From Verrucomicrobiota bacterium (GTDB taxonomy: Bacteria > Verrucomicrobiota > Verrucomicrobiia > JADLBR01), in NCBI GenBank assembly GCA_029560585.1, contig JAKQKQ010000201.1:124001-188000 (forward strand): 64,000 nt of DNA. Reading direction: 5' to 3'. The translations under genes were made by a program, and so were the position numbers. Positions within the stretch are counted from its first letter, which is position 1, and every line of letters begins with the position of its first letter. Below the pieces are notes generated by a model that saw only the letters and a list, made by a program, of their open reading frames with translations, had not been told where the DNA came from and did no database searches. Shown piece after piece: positions 8,727 through 17,925 of this stretch.

Positions 8727-10733
8727 ATGAGAATCACCAACCCCAACCGGAATACCCAAATGAATATCATCACCCGTTGCATCACCGCAGGCGCCCTTGC
8801 GCTCCTAGTCGCCCGCGCCTCGGCGCTGGATTCGATCTACAACAAGGCCGAGGAGAAGCAGCTCATCGCCACCCTCCAGTCGGCAGAGGCCCCGCAGGCC
8901 GACAAGGTCCTTGCCTGCAAAAAACTCGCGGTCGTCGGCTCAAAAGATGCCATACCGGCCCTCGCTGCCCTGCTGGGTGACGAGAAGCTCTCCCACATGG
9001 CACGCTACGGCCTCGAGCCCATGCCCGATCCCGCCGCCGGACAGGCCCTCCGCGACGCGATGGGCAAAGTGAAGGGCAAACTCCTCGTCGGAGTCATCAA
9101 CTCGATCGGGAATCGGCGCGACGCCAAGGCCATCGGCGACCTGACCAACCTGCTCGGTGATGCCGATGCCAGCGCGGCGGCCGCCGCGGCCGCCGCGCTC
9201 GGGCGCATCGGCGATGCCACCTGCGCCAAAGCGCTTGAAAAAGCCATCGCCTCCGCGCCCGCCGACAGGAAGGTCGCCTTCGGCGATGCCTGCGTGCGCT
9301 GCGTCGAGGAACTCACCACATCCGGCCAGCGCGATGTTGCCGCATCGCTCGCCGACGCCACCCGGAAGACGGACCTGCCCGGCCACATTCGCCTGGCCGC
9401 CACCCGCGGGGCCATCCTCGCCCGAGGCAGCGACGGCGTCGCCCTCTTGCTCGAACAGTTGAAATCCCCCGATTGGCCCACCTTCGCCCTCGGCCTCCGC
9501 GTCGCACGCGAACTCAAGGGCGAATCGGTCACCAAAGCCTTGGTCGGTGCAATGGGTTCCCTCCCGCCCGACCGCCAGCCCTCCTTCCTCGTTGCCCTCG
9601 CCGACCGCGGCGATCCGGTGGCCACCCCGCCCATCGTCGCCGCCGCCAAGGACGGTCCCGCCCCCGCACGTATCGCCGCGATACAGGCCCTCGGGCGCAT
9701 TGGTGACGGAACAGCGGTCCCGGTGCTCGCCGCCGCCGCCGGTGCCGAACCCGCCGATGTCGCAGAGGCCGCGAAGATTGCTCTCGTGACCATAAAGGGC
9801 CAAGGCGCCCAAGAGGCGATTATCGCGCTCCTCGGGCAGGACAACGCCGCGGCGAAAAAGGTCGCCGTGCAGGTCGTGGGTGAACGCCACGCTCCCGCCG
9901 CCGCCCAGGCTCTGAAGGGGCTTGCCGCCGATGCCAACGACGAACTCCGCGCCGCTGCGATAGAGGCCCTTGGGAAATGTGCCGCCCCCGCGGACCTCGC
10001 CGTCCTGACGGACATCCTCACCCAACCCAAGCAACCGCGCGATGCCAGCCTCGCCGACGCCGCCCTCCGAAGCGCCTGCGCCCGGTTGCCCGAAAAGGAC
10101 GCCGTCGCCTCCCAGATCCTCGCCGCACTGCCAAAGGCCCAGGGAGCGGCGAAATCGGCCCTCCTCCGCCTCTTGAGCGCCACCGGCGGCAAGAAGGCGC
10201 TCGATGCCATCCGCACGAACCTGAAGGATCCCGACCCCCAGGTGCAGGACAGCGCCCTCCGCGCCCTCAGCGAGTGGTCAGACCCGGATGCCGCCCCGGC
10301 ATTGCTCGAATTAGCCAAGTCTCTCCCCGATGAGAAACAGCGCGTACTCGCGCTCCGTGGTTACGTCCGCCTGACCGACAGCAACAGCATCACCGATGAG
10401 CAGAAGGTCGCCATGTGCAAAGAGGCCATGGCCGCCGCCACCCGCGACGAGGAGAAGAAACTCGTTATCGGCGCCCTCAGCAACATCGCCACCGCCGAGG
10501 CCATGCTGCAGCTAGTGCCGCTCCTGGACAGCGCTACCCTCAAGGAAGAAGCCGGGGCCGCCATCGTCGCCATCTCCGACAAGCTCGCCAAGGTCTGGTG
10601 GAAGAAGAACGACCCGAAGCCGCTCCTGGATTGCCTGGAGAAAGTCGCCGCCTCCTGCCAAGATAAGCAGACGATCGCGCGCGCCAACGCCGTGCTTAAA
10701 AAACAGGGAAGAGGCCCCGCGAAAAAGAAATAG
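8727..10733 (+). CDS. Exported HEAT-repeat protein
   Basis: Large Ala-rich protein of 668 residues made almost entirely of HEAT / PBS-lyase-like helical repeats. Recurrent units such as DAKAIGDLTNLLGDADASAA, ALGRIGDGTAVPVLAAAA and AIEALGKCAAPADLAVL are visible from about residue 60 to the end. The N terminus has a hydrophobic signal segment (ITAGALALLVARASA), so it is exported. Start choice: ATG 8727 has GAGGGA upstream; a second ATG at 8760 would begin the signal peptide more tightly. It probably acts as a protein-protein scaffold. It lies 14 bases after the second oxidoreductase, so the two are probably co-transcribed. No catalytic motif was seen. Confidence 0.8.
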   Translation: MRITNPNRNTQMNIITRCITAGALALLVARASALDSIYNKAEEKQLIATLQSAEAPQADKVLACKKLAVVGSKDAIPALAALLGDEKLSHMARYGLEPMPDPAAGQALRDAMGKVKGKLLVGVINSIGNRRDAKAIGDLTNLLGDADASAAAAAAAALGRIGDATCAKALEKAIASAPADRKVAFGDACVRCVEELTTSGQRDVAASLADATRKTDLPGHIRLAATRGAILARGSDGVALLLEQLKSPDWPTFALGLRVARELKGESVTKALVGAMGSLPPDRQPSFLVALADRGDPVATPPIVAAAKDGPAPARIAAIQALGRIGDGTAVPVLAAAAGAEPADVAEAAKIALVTIKGQGAQEAIIALLGQDNAAAKKVAVQVVGERHAPAAAQALKGLAADANDELRAAAIEALGKCAAPADLAVLTDILTQPKQPRDASLADAALRSACARLPEKDAVASQILAALPKAQGAAKSALLRLLSATGGKKALDAIRTNLKDPDPQVQDSALRALSEWSDPDAAPALLELAKSLPDEKQRVLALRGYVRLTDSNSITDEQKVAMCKEAMAAATRDEEKKLVIGALSNIATAEAMLQLVPLLDSATLKEEAGAAIVAISDKLAKVWWKKNDPKPLLDCLEKVAASCQDKQTIARANAVLKKQGRGPAKKK

Positions 10734-10795
10734 CCGCGACCTCGGCCGCGGGCATCTCGTTTTCGGCCCCGGCGGGCGGGCGTTCGCGACTTTGG

Positions 10796-11647
10796 CTACC
10801 TCGCCGCGGCGGCCCGCCGGTACTGCTCCATGGCCGCGGGCATCAGTTCGCGCAAGCGCTGGATTCTCGTCCCGTGAGAGGGATGGGTCGACGCCCATTC
10901 CGGCGGGTTTGCGCCTCCGACTTCCTCCATCCGCAGCCAAAACCTGAGTGCCTCCTCGGGATCGTATCCCGCGCGGGCCATGTACATCAGCCCCATCTTA
11001 TCCGCCTCGTTCTCGTGGTCACGTCCGTACGGCAGCACCAGCCCGTACTGCACCCCGGCGCCCAGCACCCCCAGGATCGCGCGCTGCTGCTCAGGATCCA
11101 ACTCCGCCAGCGACCCCTGCATCCCCGACATCGCCGTCTGGAGCAGTTCGTTCTGAAAGATCCGTTGGGCGCCATGGCGCGCTGTTGCATGCGCGATCTC
11201 ATGCCCCATCACCGCGGCCAACCCGGCCTCGTTCTGGGTGATCGGCAGGATACCAGTGAACACCACGATCTTGCCCCCGGGGAGGCAGAAGGCATTCGGC
11301 ACATCGCTCTTGACCAGGGACGCGCTCCACTCGTAGCGGCGCGAGCGCTCGTCCAACAGTGGGATCAGGCGCCTAGCCACGCGCAAGACCATGTCGTGCT
11401 GCGGCCCAGAATCGACGGTCTGCGACTCTCTTAAAACCTGCTGGTAGCTCTGCAACCCGAGGGCCTGCTCCTGCTCCGACGACAGCGATACGCGCACGGT
11501 CTGCCCCGTCTCGGGATTCGTGAATTCCTCGGCAGTGAAATACTTGAACGCTATGATTGCCAGCGCTATCAGAATCGGCCCGATCAGGAAACGCCGCCGC
11601 CGCCGCGGTGCCCCAGGACCCAATTCCTCCTCCGGCTCAGGGTTCAT
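10796..11647 (-). CDS. Membrane-anchored M48-family metalloprotease
   Basis: Zinc peptidase of 283 residues. The N terminus is charged (RRRRRF) and followed by one membrane helix (about 20-37). The catalytic HExxH is HEIAH (149-153), and the third ligand Glu212 lies in HENEADKMGL. The PEWASTHPSHGTRIQRLREL segment near the end is typical of the LoiP/BepA-like M48 group, which performs quality control on envelope proteins. The catalytic domain is therefore predicted to be periplasmic. It converges with the HEAT-repeat gene. Identification as M48 is firm; the exact orthologue is not assigned. Confidence 0.9.
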   Translation of the reverse strand: MNPEPEEELGPGAPRRRRRFLIGPILIALAIIAFKYFTAEEFTNPETGQTVRVSLSSEQEQALGLQSYQQVLRESQTVDSGPQHDMVLRVARRLIPLLDERSRRYEWSASLVKSDVPNAFCLPGGKIVVFTGILPITQNEAGLAAVMGHEIAHATARHGAQRIFQNELLQTAMSGMQGSLAELDPEQQRAILGVLGAGVQYGLVLPYGRDHENEADKMGLMYMARAGYDPEEALRFWLRMEEVGGANPPEWASTHPSHGTRIQRLRELMPAAMEQYRRAAAAR

Positions 11648-11687
11648 ACGAGATCTCTATTAGACCGTACACCAGACATGGCATCTG

Positions 11688-11712
11688 GGCACGCGCGAAT
11701 CACGCGCGTGCC
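11688..11712 (-). terminator. Strong hairpin between lactate permease and M48 peptidase genes
   Basis: Perfect 10-bp stem GGCACGCGCG / CGCGCGTGCC with a 5-base loop, directly downstream of the permease stop on the minus strand. It lacks a U-run, so termination is plausible but not certain. Confidence 0.45.
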
Positions 11713-11727
11713 AGCCCACGCGCTCGC

Positions 11728-13332
11728 CTACAGGCTCGCGTTCAACGCGGTGACCAGCCCGATCACAGCGGCCAGCAATACGCTGTGTCCTAGCGTGAAC
11801 CGGAACAGCTTGCCCTCTTCGGAGGTCGCCATCCCGGTTGCCGCCGCCGCCACCGCAATGCTCTGCAGGCTGATCATCTTGCCCATCACGCCACCGCTGG
11901 AATTCGCCGCCGCCATCAGCACAGGGTCCAGGCCCAAGGTGCCGGCCGTCACGGCCTGAAGATTGCCGAACAATGCGTTGGCCGATGTATCGCTACCGGT
12001 GAGGAACACACCCACCCAGCCGAGCATCGCGCTGAAAAACGGGAATGCGCGCCCAGTCGCCGCAAACGCCAGCCCCAGCGTCGCCGTGGCGCCAGAATAG
12101 TTCATGAGGAATGCCAGGGCCAGCACGGCAGCGACGGTCACCATCGGCAACGCCAATTGCCGCGCGGTCTTGCGGATCACACCCCCGAGCGCCGATGGGC
12201 GCATCCCAAGAAGCGCCGCCGAAATCAGCGCGGCCGCGAGGCACGCGGTCCCGGACGCGGCCAGCCACTCAAAACTGTAGACGGCGGGATAAACGGCGGG
12301 CGATGCGACCACCGGAGGAGTGCGCACGACGCACCCGTGTAATCCCGGCCACGGAACCGCCACGCTCGCCTGCCCCAGCCAACCCTTGCCGAACCCCCAT
12401 GCCAGCACCAACAGCACGAGTACGCCATAGGGCGCCCACGCGCGCAGCAGCACCCGCCCCGGGTGCCGCTTCACCTCACCCGACTCGCCGGCGTGATGCC
12501 CCTCCAGGTCAAACCCATCCGCCGGACGCCAGAACCGCATCAGCACCAGCAGCGCCCCGATCGCCGCCAGCGAACTCAGTATGTCGGTCAACTGCGGGCC
12601 GATGTGCCGCGAGACGAGAAATTGCGCCGCCGCGAATGCCCCCCCGCACGCCAGGGCGGCAGGCCACACGCCCTTGAGCGCCCGCCATCCCCCCATCACC
12701 GCCAAAAGATAGGCGGGCACAAACAGGCTCACCGGCGCACTGAGTTGTCCCACCTTCGCGCTCAATTGATCCACCGGAAGGCCCGTGACCGCACCCAGCG
12801 TCAAGATCGGTGTCCCGATGGAACCAAAGGCCACCGGTGCAGTATTCGCCAACAGGCAAATCCCAGCCGCGTAAAAAGGAGAAAAGCCCAATCCCGTCAG
12901 CATCGCCGCCGCCACCGCCACCGGAGTGCCGAATCCGGCCGCCCCCTCGATGAATGCGCCGAACGCGAAGGCGATCAGCAGCGCCTGCAATCGCCTGTCA
13001 TCTGTGATCCCACCCACCGAATCTTTCACTATCTCAAACTGCCCAGTCTCAACCGTGATCCGATACAACAGGATCGCGTTGAACACCACCCACCCGATCG
13101 GAAACAACCCGAACACCGCGCCCAGCCCCGCCGCCGACGCCGCCAGCCCCGCCGGCATCCCGTACGCCACCACCGAAACGAGCGCGGCAATCCCCAACCC
13201 AACGAGCGCGGATACCCATGCCGGTTTCCGCATCACACCCAGCAACACCAGCAGCGCGATCAGCGGCCCACCCGCCACCAGAGCCGACCACCACACGCTG
13301 CCACCCAAAGGCGTATAACCCTGTGACCACAT
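11728..13332 (-). CDS. lldP: L-lactate permease family transporter
   Basis: Multi-pass inner-membrane carrier, 534 residues from the ATG at 13332, of the LctP/LldP family, which imports lactate or glycolate with protons. Family signatures are plain: TVETGQFEIVKDS, FGAFIEGAAGFGTPVAVAAA, LLANTAPVAFGSIGTPI and, near the end, FLTGSDTSANALFGNLQ and NSSGGVMGKMISLQSIAV. The frame remains open to 13395, but starting at 13332 gives MWSQGYTPLGG, which lines up with the N terminus of known LldP proteins. The gene is unlinked to a visible lactate dehydrogenase. Substrate preference between L-lactate, D-lactate and glycolate cannot be told from sequence. Confidence 0.92.
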   Translation of the reverse strand: MWSQGYTPLGGSVWWSALVAGGPLIALLVLLGVMRKPAWVSALVGLGIAALVSVVAYGMPAGLAASAAGLGAVFGLFPIGWVVFNAILLYRITVETGQFEIVKDSVGGITDDRRLQALLIAFAFGAFIEGAAGFGTPVAVAAAMLTGLGFSPFYAAGICLLANTAPVAFGSIGTPILTLGAVTGLPVDQLSAKVGQLSAPVSLFVPAYLLAVMGGWRALKGVWPAALACGGAFAAAQFLVSRHIGPQLTDILSSLAAIGALLVLMRFWRPADGFDLEGHHAGESGEVKRHPGRVLLRAWAPYGVLVLLVLAWGFGKGWLGQASVAVPWPGLHGCVVRTPPVVASPAVYPAVYSFEWLAASGTACLAAALISAALLGMRPSALGGVIRKTARQLALPMVTVAAVLALAFLMNYSGATATLGLAFAATGRAFPFFSAMLGWVGVFLTGSDTSANALFGNLQAVTAGTLGLDPVLMAAANSSGGVMGKMISLQSIAVAAAATGMATSEEGKLFRFTLGHSVLLAAVIGLVTALNASL

Positions 13333-13419
13333 TTTGGTCTTGTAGCTCTTGATCGAAGCACACGAAAGCCCCAACTCGCATTGCAACCGCACCATTCATG
13401 GGGAAACTCGACGCCCGTC

Positions 13420-13472
13420 GCCGCCTGACACAGGCGGCCCACAAGACTTGTGGGGCGTCTCTGCGAGACGCC
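13420..13472. repeat. Three back-to-back hairpins (REP-like)
   Basis: Three consecutive perfect stems: GCCGCCTG-ACA-CAGGCGGC (13420-13438), CCACAAG-A-CTTGTGG (13439-13453) and GGCGTCT-CTGCG-AGACGCC (13454-13472). The first is the exact reverse complement of the hairpin at 43831-43849, which marks it as a dispersed element. Confidence 0.6.
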
Positions 13473-13562
13473 AAACGCGTGCGAAGTTCCATGTGAGACA
13501 TCATCCCCAGCCGTCCGCCCGCCGGCGGGCATTCGGGGCACCACCGGGGGTGAAAATGAGAC

Positions 13563-13612
13563 GTAGGAGCGCGCTCGCGCGCGATGCGAATCGCCTGCAA
13601 GCAGGCTCCTGC
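13563..13612. repeat. REP-like palindrome with GTAGGAGC / GCTCCTGC ends
   Basis: The ends GTAGGAGC and GCTCCTGC are near-inverted copies and enclose CGCGCTCGCGCGCG and GCCTGC-AA-GCAGGC stems. The layout is that of a repetitive extragenic palindrome; no transposase is nearby. Confidence 0.5.
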
Positions 13613-13652
13613 TGCCCGGCATCTGAATTTTCGATTCAGCCCCGGGGGCCGT

Positions 13653-13795
13653 TTTGGACTGCGGTGGCAAAGCGAAGCGGCGACACCGCTTTTGCCCCCG
13701 GCGGAGCCGAAGCCGATGGCCCCGGCCCGCGCTTCGCGCGATGCCAAAGCGGTGGCGCCGTCCGGCAACCGCCGGACTCTGCCACCGCAGTCCAA
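13653..13795. repeat. 143-bp nested palindromic element
   Basis: The outer 16-bp inverted repeat is perfect (TTGGACTGCGGTGGCA at 13653-13668, its reverse complement at 13780-13795). A second inner pair, 13678-13693 and 13745-13760, matches at 14 of 16 positions. The whole unit could fold into one long cruciform or hairpin and looks like a MITE or REP-type mobile repeat. No target-site duplication was identified. Confidence 0.6.
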
Positions 13796-13929
13796 GGCCC
13801 TCCCGGCCCGGATCCTGGGTCGGGGCACGAGCCGCGCCCGAGAACAGCGCCCGAAGTTTCAGGTCAGGCTCTGCGACCGCATCCTCAGCGGCCCATCAGC
13901 CCATAGAGCCCCCCGCCCTGCCACCACAA

Positions 13930-14634
13930 TCAGGAAATTCCCCGCCGCTTCCAGCGCGCGATCAGCAGGGCCAGCGCACCAAACCCGATGCCCACCAGCG
14001 CAGAAGGCTCCGGGATCACCGCGTCGATCATCGCGATGGGATCGATGTTGCCGCCGATCGAGGCGTTATTGAAAATGCCAAATCCCAAAATGTACTGGCC
14101 CGATACAGACACCGGACCCGTGTTGTACACCTGATAGCCGATCGGGTTCCCGCTCACGGCATTGTTCGTCAACACAACCACCGAGTTCGGCGTGTCCGAA
14201 ACCAGATGCAGCGTGTAAAATAAAGAATCCAGGTTCGCTCCTGAGGAGACCTGCCCGTTCGGAACGAATGCCCACGAAAACTCAACCCAGTCGCCCGCCG
14301 CCAGATCAATCGTCTGGGCCATTGCCGAACCCTCCGGCGGTCCGCCAATCGTGTTGATGCTGTTTAGAGCCCCCGGAGCCAAACCCAAGAAAGTCTCCAT
14401 CGCCGCCTGGCTCACGGTCCCAGGAAACCCCGAGATCACCGCCTGAAAACTGCCCTCAGCCGGCGCAATGTTCGATACGGAACCCGCCGCCACGCTCACC
14501 ACGCCCGTCGCCGTCCACGGCCCGAGCGTCCCCGTCTCGAATCCGCCGTTCGTTATTGGCATCGCCGCCACAGGGTTCGCCCAAAGCGGAACAACCGTCG
14601 CGCAACAACACCCCAACAATTGACGTAGCCGCAT
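13930..14634 (-). CDS. PEP-CTERM sorting-domain protein
   Basis: Secreted protein of 234 residues. It has a signal peptide (about 1-24) and a body resembling a carbohydrate-binding beta-sandwich (NGGFETGTLGPWTATG near the start, aromatic strands later). The C-terminal sorting signal is IPEPSALVGIGFGALALLIARWKRR: PEP motif, hydrophobic helix, basic tail. Such proteins are processed by an exosortase, which is not in this window. GGAGGAG at 14641-14647 fixes the start at 14634; the in-frame ATG at 14649 would lie upstream of that site. It sits just downstream of the PqqD/glycosyltransferase operon on the same strand, so it may be a client of that surface pathway; this is inference. Confidence 0.85.
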   Translation of the reverse strand: MRLRQLLGCCCATVVPLWANPVAAMPITNGGFETGTLGPWTATGVVSVAAGSVSNIAPAEGSFQAVISGFPGTVSQAAMETFLGLAPGALNSINTIGGPPEGSAMAQTIDLAAGDWVEFSWAFVPNGQVSSGANLDSLFYTLHLVSDTPNSVVVLTNNAVSGNPIGYQVYNTGPVSVSGQYILGFGIFNNASIGGNIDPIAMIDAVIPEPSALVGIGFGALALLIARWKRRGIS

Positions 14635-14717
14635 CAGTATCTCCTCCAAAGCTACTAATCTTCCCCGGTCGGATCAGCTTGTCAAATTGCAACGGGCTCC
14701 TGTGCTGCTCCGCCATT

Positions 14718-16640
14718 TCAGGGTACCGGGCCGCGCGGGGCCGGGTTTCGTCCGGCCCCCGACTCGTGGATCAGCCGCATGTTGTGCAAGGCGTCTTCGT
14801 AATCGGGCCTGAGTGAAAGCGCGCGCCCGACCGCCTCCTTCGCCTCGCGCAAGCCCCCTTTCTTCATGTAGACGGCACCAAGGCCATTCCATGCCTCAGG
14901 ATACTCCGGATCCGCCTCGACGGCGGCGCGATATTCCCGAACGGCCTCGTCCAACTGGTCTCTCCGCGAAAGGGCCAACGCCAGATTGAATCGGGCCACG
15001 GCATTGGTCGGCGCAAGCGCGACCGCGCGCCGAAAAGACGCCTCCGCGGCCAACAGGTCCCCGAACCCCGCCTCTAGCACGCCAAGGTTCAGATGCAGCG
15101 CGGCACAATCCGGATGCGATCGCACGCCCCCCCGATAAAGCGTAACGGCTTCGGTCACGGCGCCCTTCCGGGCCAAAGCCGCCCCCAGATTCAAGATCGC
15201 CTCCTCCGAACCGGCATCGATGGCTAGTGCCCTGCGAAAGGCCGCAATCGCACCGTCAGTCTTGCCCTCCTTCAGAAGATGGTCCCCGTGATTGATCTGT
15301 GCCTTGACGCTGCGCGGCGCCGTTTCGGCCGTTGCCTTCCACAGCGTCGCCTCGTCCCGCCAGTCTGCGTTCCTCGCGAGCGTTCGCGCCACCAGTCCCA
15401 ACAGCGCCGCCGCGCAGGCCACCGCCACCGCGCCACGCCGCATTCGCCGGGCGGCGCCCCCTTCCCATGCCCGGGCCCAAAGCAAACCCGCGACCATGCA
15501 GAAACCCAACGAGGGCAGATACAGCAGGCGCTCCGCCTGGATCACTCCTATCAACACCAGAAGGTTGGATGTCGGCACGATAGACAAAAAGAAGAACGCG
15601 ATCCCAAACCACGCCCTGCCACCTCTCCAAAACGACAAACCGCCACACAGCAGCAGCGCCAGAAGCACCAACAATGCGGCAATCACCGCCGGCTCTCCTA
15701 GCCCACCGGCAATCCGGACCTGATCGAAAGAGTAATCGGCCGAGAGGACCCGCGGCCAGACCAGGAGGCGCACGTAGTCGGCGAGTATCCAGATTGCGGT
15801 GCACGCGCGCTCCAGGGGTCCGACCGACACGAGCGGATTGTCGTAGTGCCCGATCTGCGATGGCACCCGCATGAAGGGCCGCTCGTACAGCGCGTGCCGG
15901 AAGGCGAAGTACGCCAACGCCACCACGATGTACGCCGCGCAACGCAAGAGCGCCCCGCGCGATATCCAACGCGGCCCCCCCGCACCGCCCGTCGCGCGCG
16001 CGCGCAGCACCTCCGTCAGCAACAGTGCCACAGGCAGCACGAGCACGTGCTCCTTGCACAGCAAGCCCAAGAAAAATGCGGCCAGCGACGCCGCTAACGG
16101 CCAGGCCCTCAAACGCCCCCCCATCGTGGCCCGCAGATACAGCAGCCAGCCCGCCAAAAACATGGCCGCCCCAAGCAACTCCGCCCGGCCGCTGATCCAC
16201 GCCACCGCTTCCGCGTGGATCGGGTGGACGGCGAAAAGCGCGCCAGCCATGCCCGCCACCGCCCTCGAATCAAAAAGCCGCAGCACCAATAGAAACGCCA
16301 GCGCCGAATTGATGGCGTGCAGCAGCACGTTCACGAGGTGATATCCCGCGGGTTCCACGTCGCCCACGAGGTGATTCAGCGCAAATGAGAGCGTCACGAG
16401 CGGGCGATATCCCCCCTGCCCCGCGTAGTGTCCGGCTGTGAATATCCTCGGCATAAGCGCCGTGTCACGCGTGTAGGGATGCTCCAAGATCAAGAAACGA
16501 TCATCGGTGACAAACCCGCCAGCCAGGCTGTTGAGATAGACGACAAAGCCAACGGCCGCAACCAGCACCGCAATCCATCGCTCCGATTGATCGCGCGCGA
16601 TCTCAACCGTCGGCACGGCCACTTCCCTACCCACGATCAT
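14718..16640 (-). CDS. TMTC/GT-C-like membrane protein with C-terminal TPR repeats
   Basis: Integral membrane protein of 640 residues. The first 400 contain about ten hydrophobic helices and, in the first periplasmic loop, an acidic pair (FVTDDRFLI, Asp46-Asp47), as in GT-C glycosyltransferases that use lipid-linked sugars. The segment YRPLVTLSFALNHLVG and AVHPIHAEAVAWISGRAE match TMTC-type proteins. From about residue 420 to 620 there are four or more TPR units (for example YPEAWNGLGAVYMKKGGLREA). It overlaps the next upstream gene by 14 bases and ends the six-gene operon. Likely role: transfer of a sugar to a protein or lipid acceptor at the membrane, with the TPR part recognising the acceptor. 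The acceptor is unknown. Confidence 0.8.
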   Translation of the reverse strand: MIVGREVAVPTVEIARDQSERWIAVLVAAVGFVVYLNSLAGGFVTDDRFLILEHPYTRDTALMPRIFTAGHYAGQGGYRPLVTLSFALNHLVGDVEPAGYHLVNVLLHAINSALAFLLVLRLFDSRAVAGMAGALFAVHPIHAEAVAWISGRAELLGAAMFLAGWLLYLRATMGGRLRAWPLAASLAAFFLGLLCKEHVLVLPVALLLTEVLRARATGGAGGPRWISRGALLRCAAYIVVALAYFAFRHALYERPFMRVPSQIGHYDNPLVSVGPLERACTAIWILADYVRLLVWPRVLSADYSFDQVRIAGGLGEPAVIAALLVLLALLLCGGLSFWRGGRAWFGIAFFFLSIVPTSNLLVLIGVIQAERLLYLPSLGFCMVAGLLWARAWEGGAARRMRRGAVAVACAAALLGLVARTLARNADWRDEATLWKATAETAPRSVKAQINHGDHLLKEGKTDGAIAAFRRALAIDAGSEEAILNLGAALARKGAVTEAVTLYRGGVRSHPDCAALHLNLGVLEAGFGDLLAAEASFRRAVALAPTNAVARFNLALALSRRDQLDEAVREYRAAVEADPEYPEAWNGLGAVYMKKGGLREAKEAVGRALSLRPDYEDALHNMRLIHESGAGRNPAPRGPVP

Positions 16641-17925
16641 GACCTCCAGCGCCCATCAGCCGCGCAAAGCGCGCCCTCGCGTGGCACCCGAGGACGCCAG
16701 CCATCAAACCCACGCACATGGCCATGCCGCGGATCGCGTGCGCCAAAATCTTCCCGGCCCCCCACGTTGCGCGCGCGGGACATGAACCTCGCCCGGGAAA
16801 CAAGAACTCCCCGAGATCCAAGAGTCGCACCAGCCTCAGCTCGAAATCTTTCCTGGTCGGCAACATCATCCGCCGCACGAAATCACGTGTCCGATCCCGC
16901 GCCCCGCACCCAGAATGGGAAAGGCGGCCGGCCAACCACCTCCGAAACCACCCGGCCGTCCCCCCGCCCAGCGCCTTGAGCGCCCCGTCGCCCACGATCG
17001 TCCCCAGCAGCGCCACCAGCATGGCAAGGCTCGTTCCCACGGAATCCGCCATCCCCCACGTCCGACTCCGTTCCACAACGGTGCCCCAGTCAAGCGCGCC
17101 CCCGTGCCGCTCGCACACCTCGTGCAAATCCGTGAACCAGATCAACCGATTTGCGCTCAACCCATCCAGCGCAAAAGCCCGTTCGCGCCCCGAGCCCACC
17201 ACGCCCCGATTCAGGTATCCATGCTTATCCAGATGCAACGCCAGATACACAACCAGGTCCTCCGGGGCCAGCACCCGCGCCGGGGCGCCGCCGATCTGCA
17301 CCTCGCGCGAACGTGCCCAGATCGCCTCATGCTCCATGGCGTGGCTGCTGAACCTGTCCGTCAGTCTCCAGTGCAACTCTACGTGGACGGGCCGGTCGCC
17401 GCGCTTGAGGAGCGGCAGATTGACATGGTATCGGCGATTGAGCGCGACCGAAAGCAACCCGGGCGCCAGATCGTAGCCGGCCCCCGCCAGCAGAATCAGC
17501 GCCCGGTCCACATCACCAGGGCAGACCAGCAGGTCGATGTCGGCGAAGGGCCGAAGCGCCGGATCCCCGTAGACGAGCGGGGCGAGATGCGCCCCTTTCA
17601 AGACGATCACGCCCACCCCGCCGTCTGCCAGGGCACGGAGTGCCAGAGCCAGCTGGCCGATGTGAAAGCTGTTCCGAAAGGCCGCGCGAACATAGCATTG
17701 TCGCAGGCTGTGGCGGATCGCCGCCGGGATCAGGCCGCCCCCATCAACCCGGGAGATATGCCAACACATCAACGGCGCCACCCCGTGCCGCCATGCCGAT
17801 TCGATCAGCGTCTCCCATCGCGCGTCGGACCCGAGCAGCAACCGCAGGCGCTCCACCCCCTCATCCGCCACCTTCTGGCGAGCGACGGCCAGCAGGATCT
17901 CGCGCTCGATTTCCGTCAAGTTCAC
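16627..17925 (-). CDS. PF14907-type nucleotidyltransferase family protein
   Basis: Protein of 432 residues of the uncharacterised nucleotidyltransferase group often found beside PqqD, HPr-kinase-like and exosortase or lasso-peptide genes. Visible features are VIVLKGAHLAPLVYGD (106-121), then RPFADIDLLV with Asp129 and Asp131 as probable metal ligands, and an HVELHWRL strand further on. The C-terminal 150 residues are helical with Arg-rich segments. It overlaps its upstream neighbour by ATGA (17922-17925) and its downstream neighbour by 14 bases, so it is translationally coupled. The reaction is unproved; nucleotidyl transfer to a peptide or sugar is the family-based expectation. Confidence 0.82.
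   Translation of the reverse strand: MNLTEIEREILLAVARQKVADEGVERLRLLLGSDARWETLIESAWRHGVAPLMCWHISRVDGGGLIPAAIRHSLRQCYVRAAFRNSFHIGQLALALRALADGGVGVIVLKGAHLAPLVYGDPALRPFADIDLLVCPGDVDRALILLAGAGYDLAPGLLSVALNRRYHVNLPLLKRGDRPVHVELHWRLTDRFSSHAMEHEAIWARSREVQIGGAPARVLAPEDLVVYLALHLDKHGYLNRGVVGSGRERAFALDGLSANRLIWFTDLHEVCERHGGALDWGTVVERSRTWGMADSVGTSLAMLVALLGTIVGDGALKALGGGTAGWFRRWLAGRLSHSGCGARDRTRDFVRRMMLPTRKDFELRLVRLLDLGEFLFPGRGSCPARATWGAGKILAHAIRGMAMCVGLMAGVLGCHARARFARLMGAGGHDRG

Larger units (their letters stand above)
13333..13929. other. Gene-free palindrome-rich interval
   Basis: About 600 bases with no credible gene on either strand. It contains three independent structured repeats, listed separately. 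The remaining sequence, 13800-13929, is plain GC-rich DNA next to the 3' end of the PEP-CTERM gene. Transcription of the permease should begin in the first 150 bases, but I see no clear promoter boxes. Confidence 0.6.
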
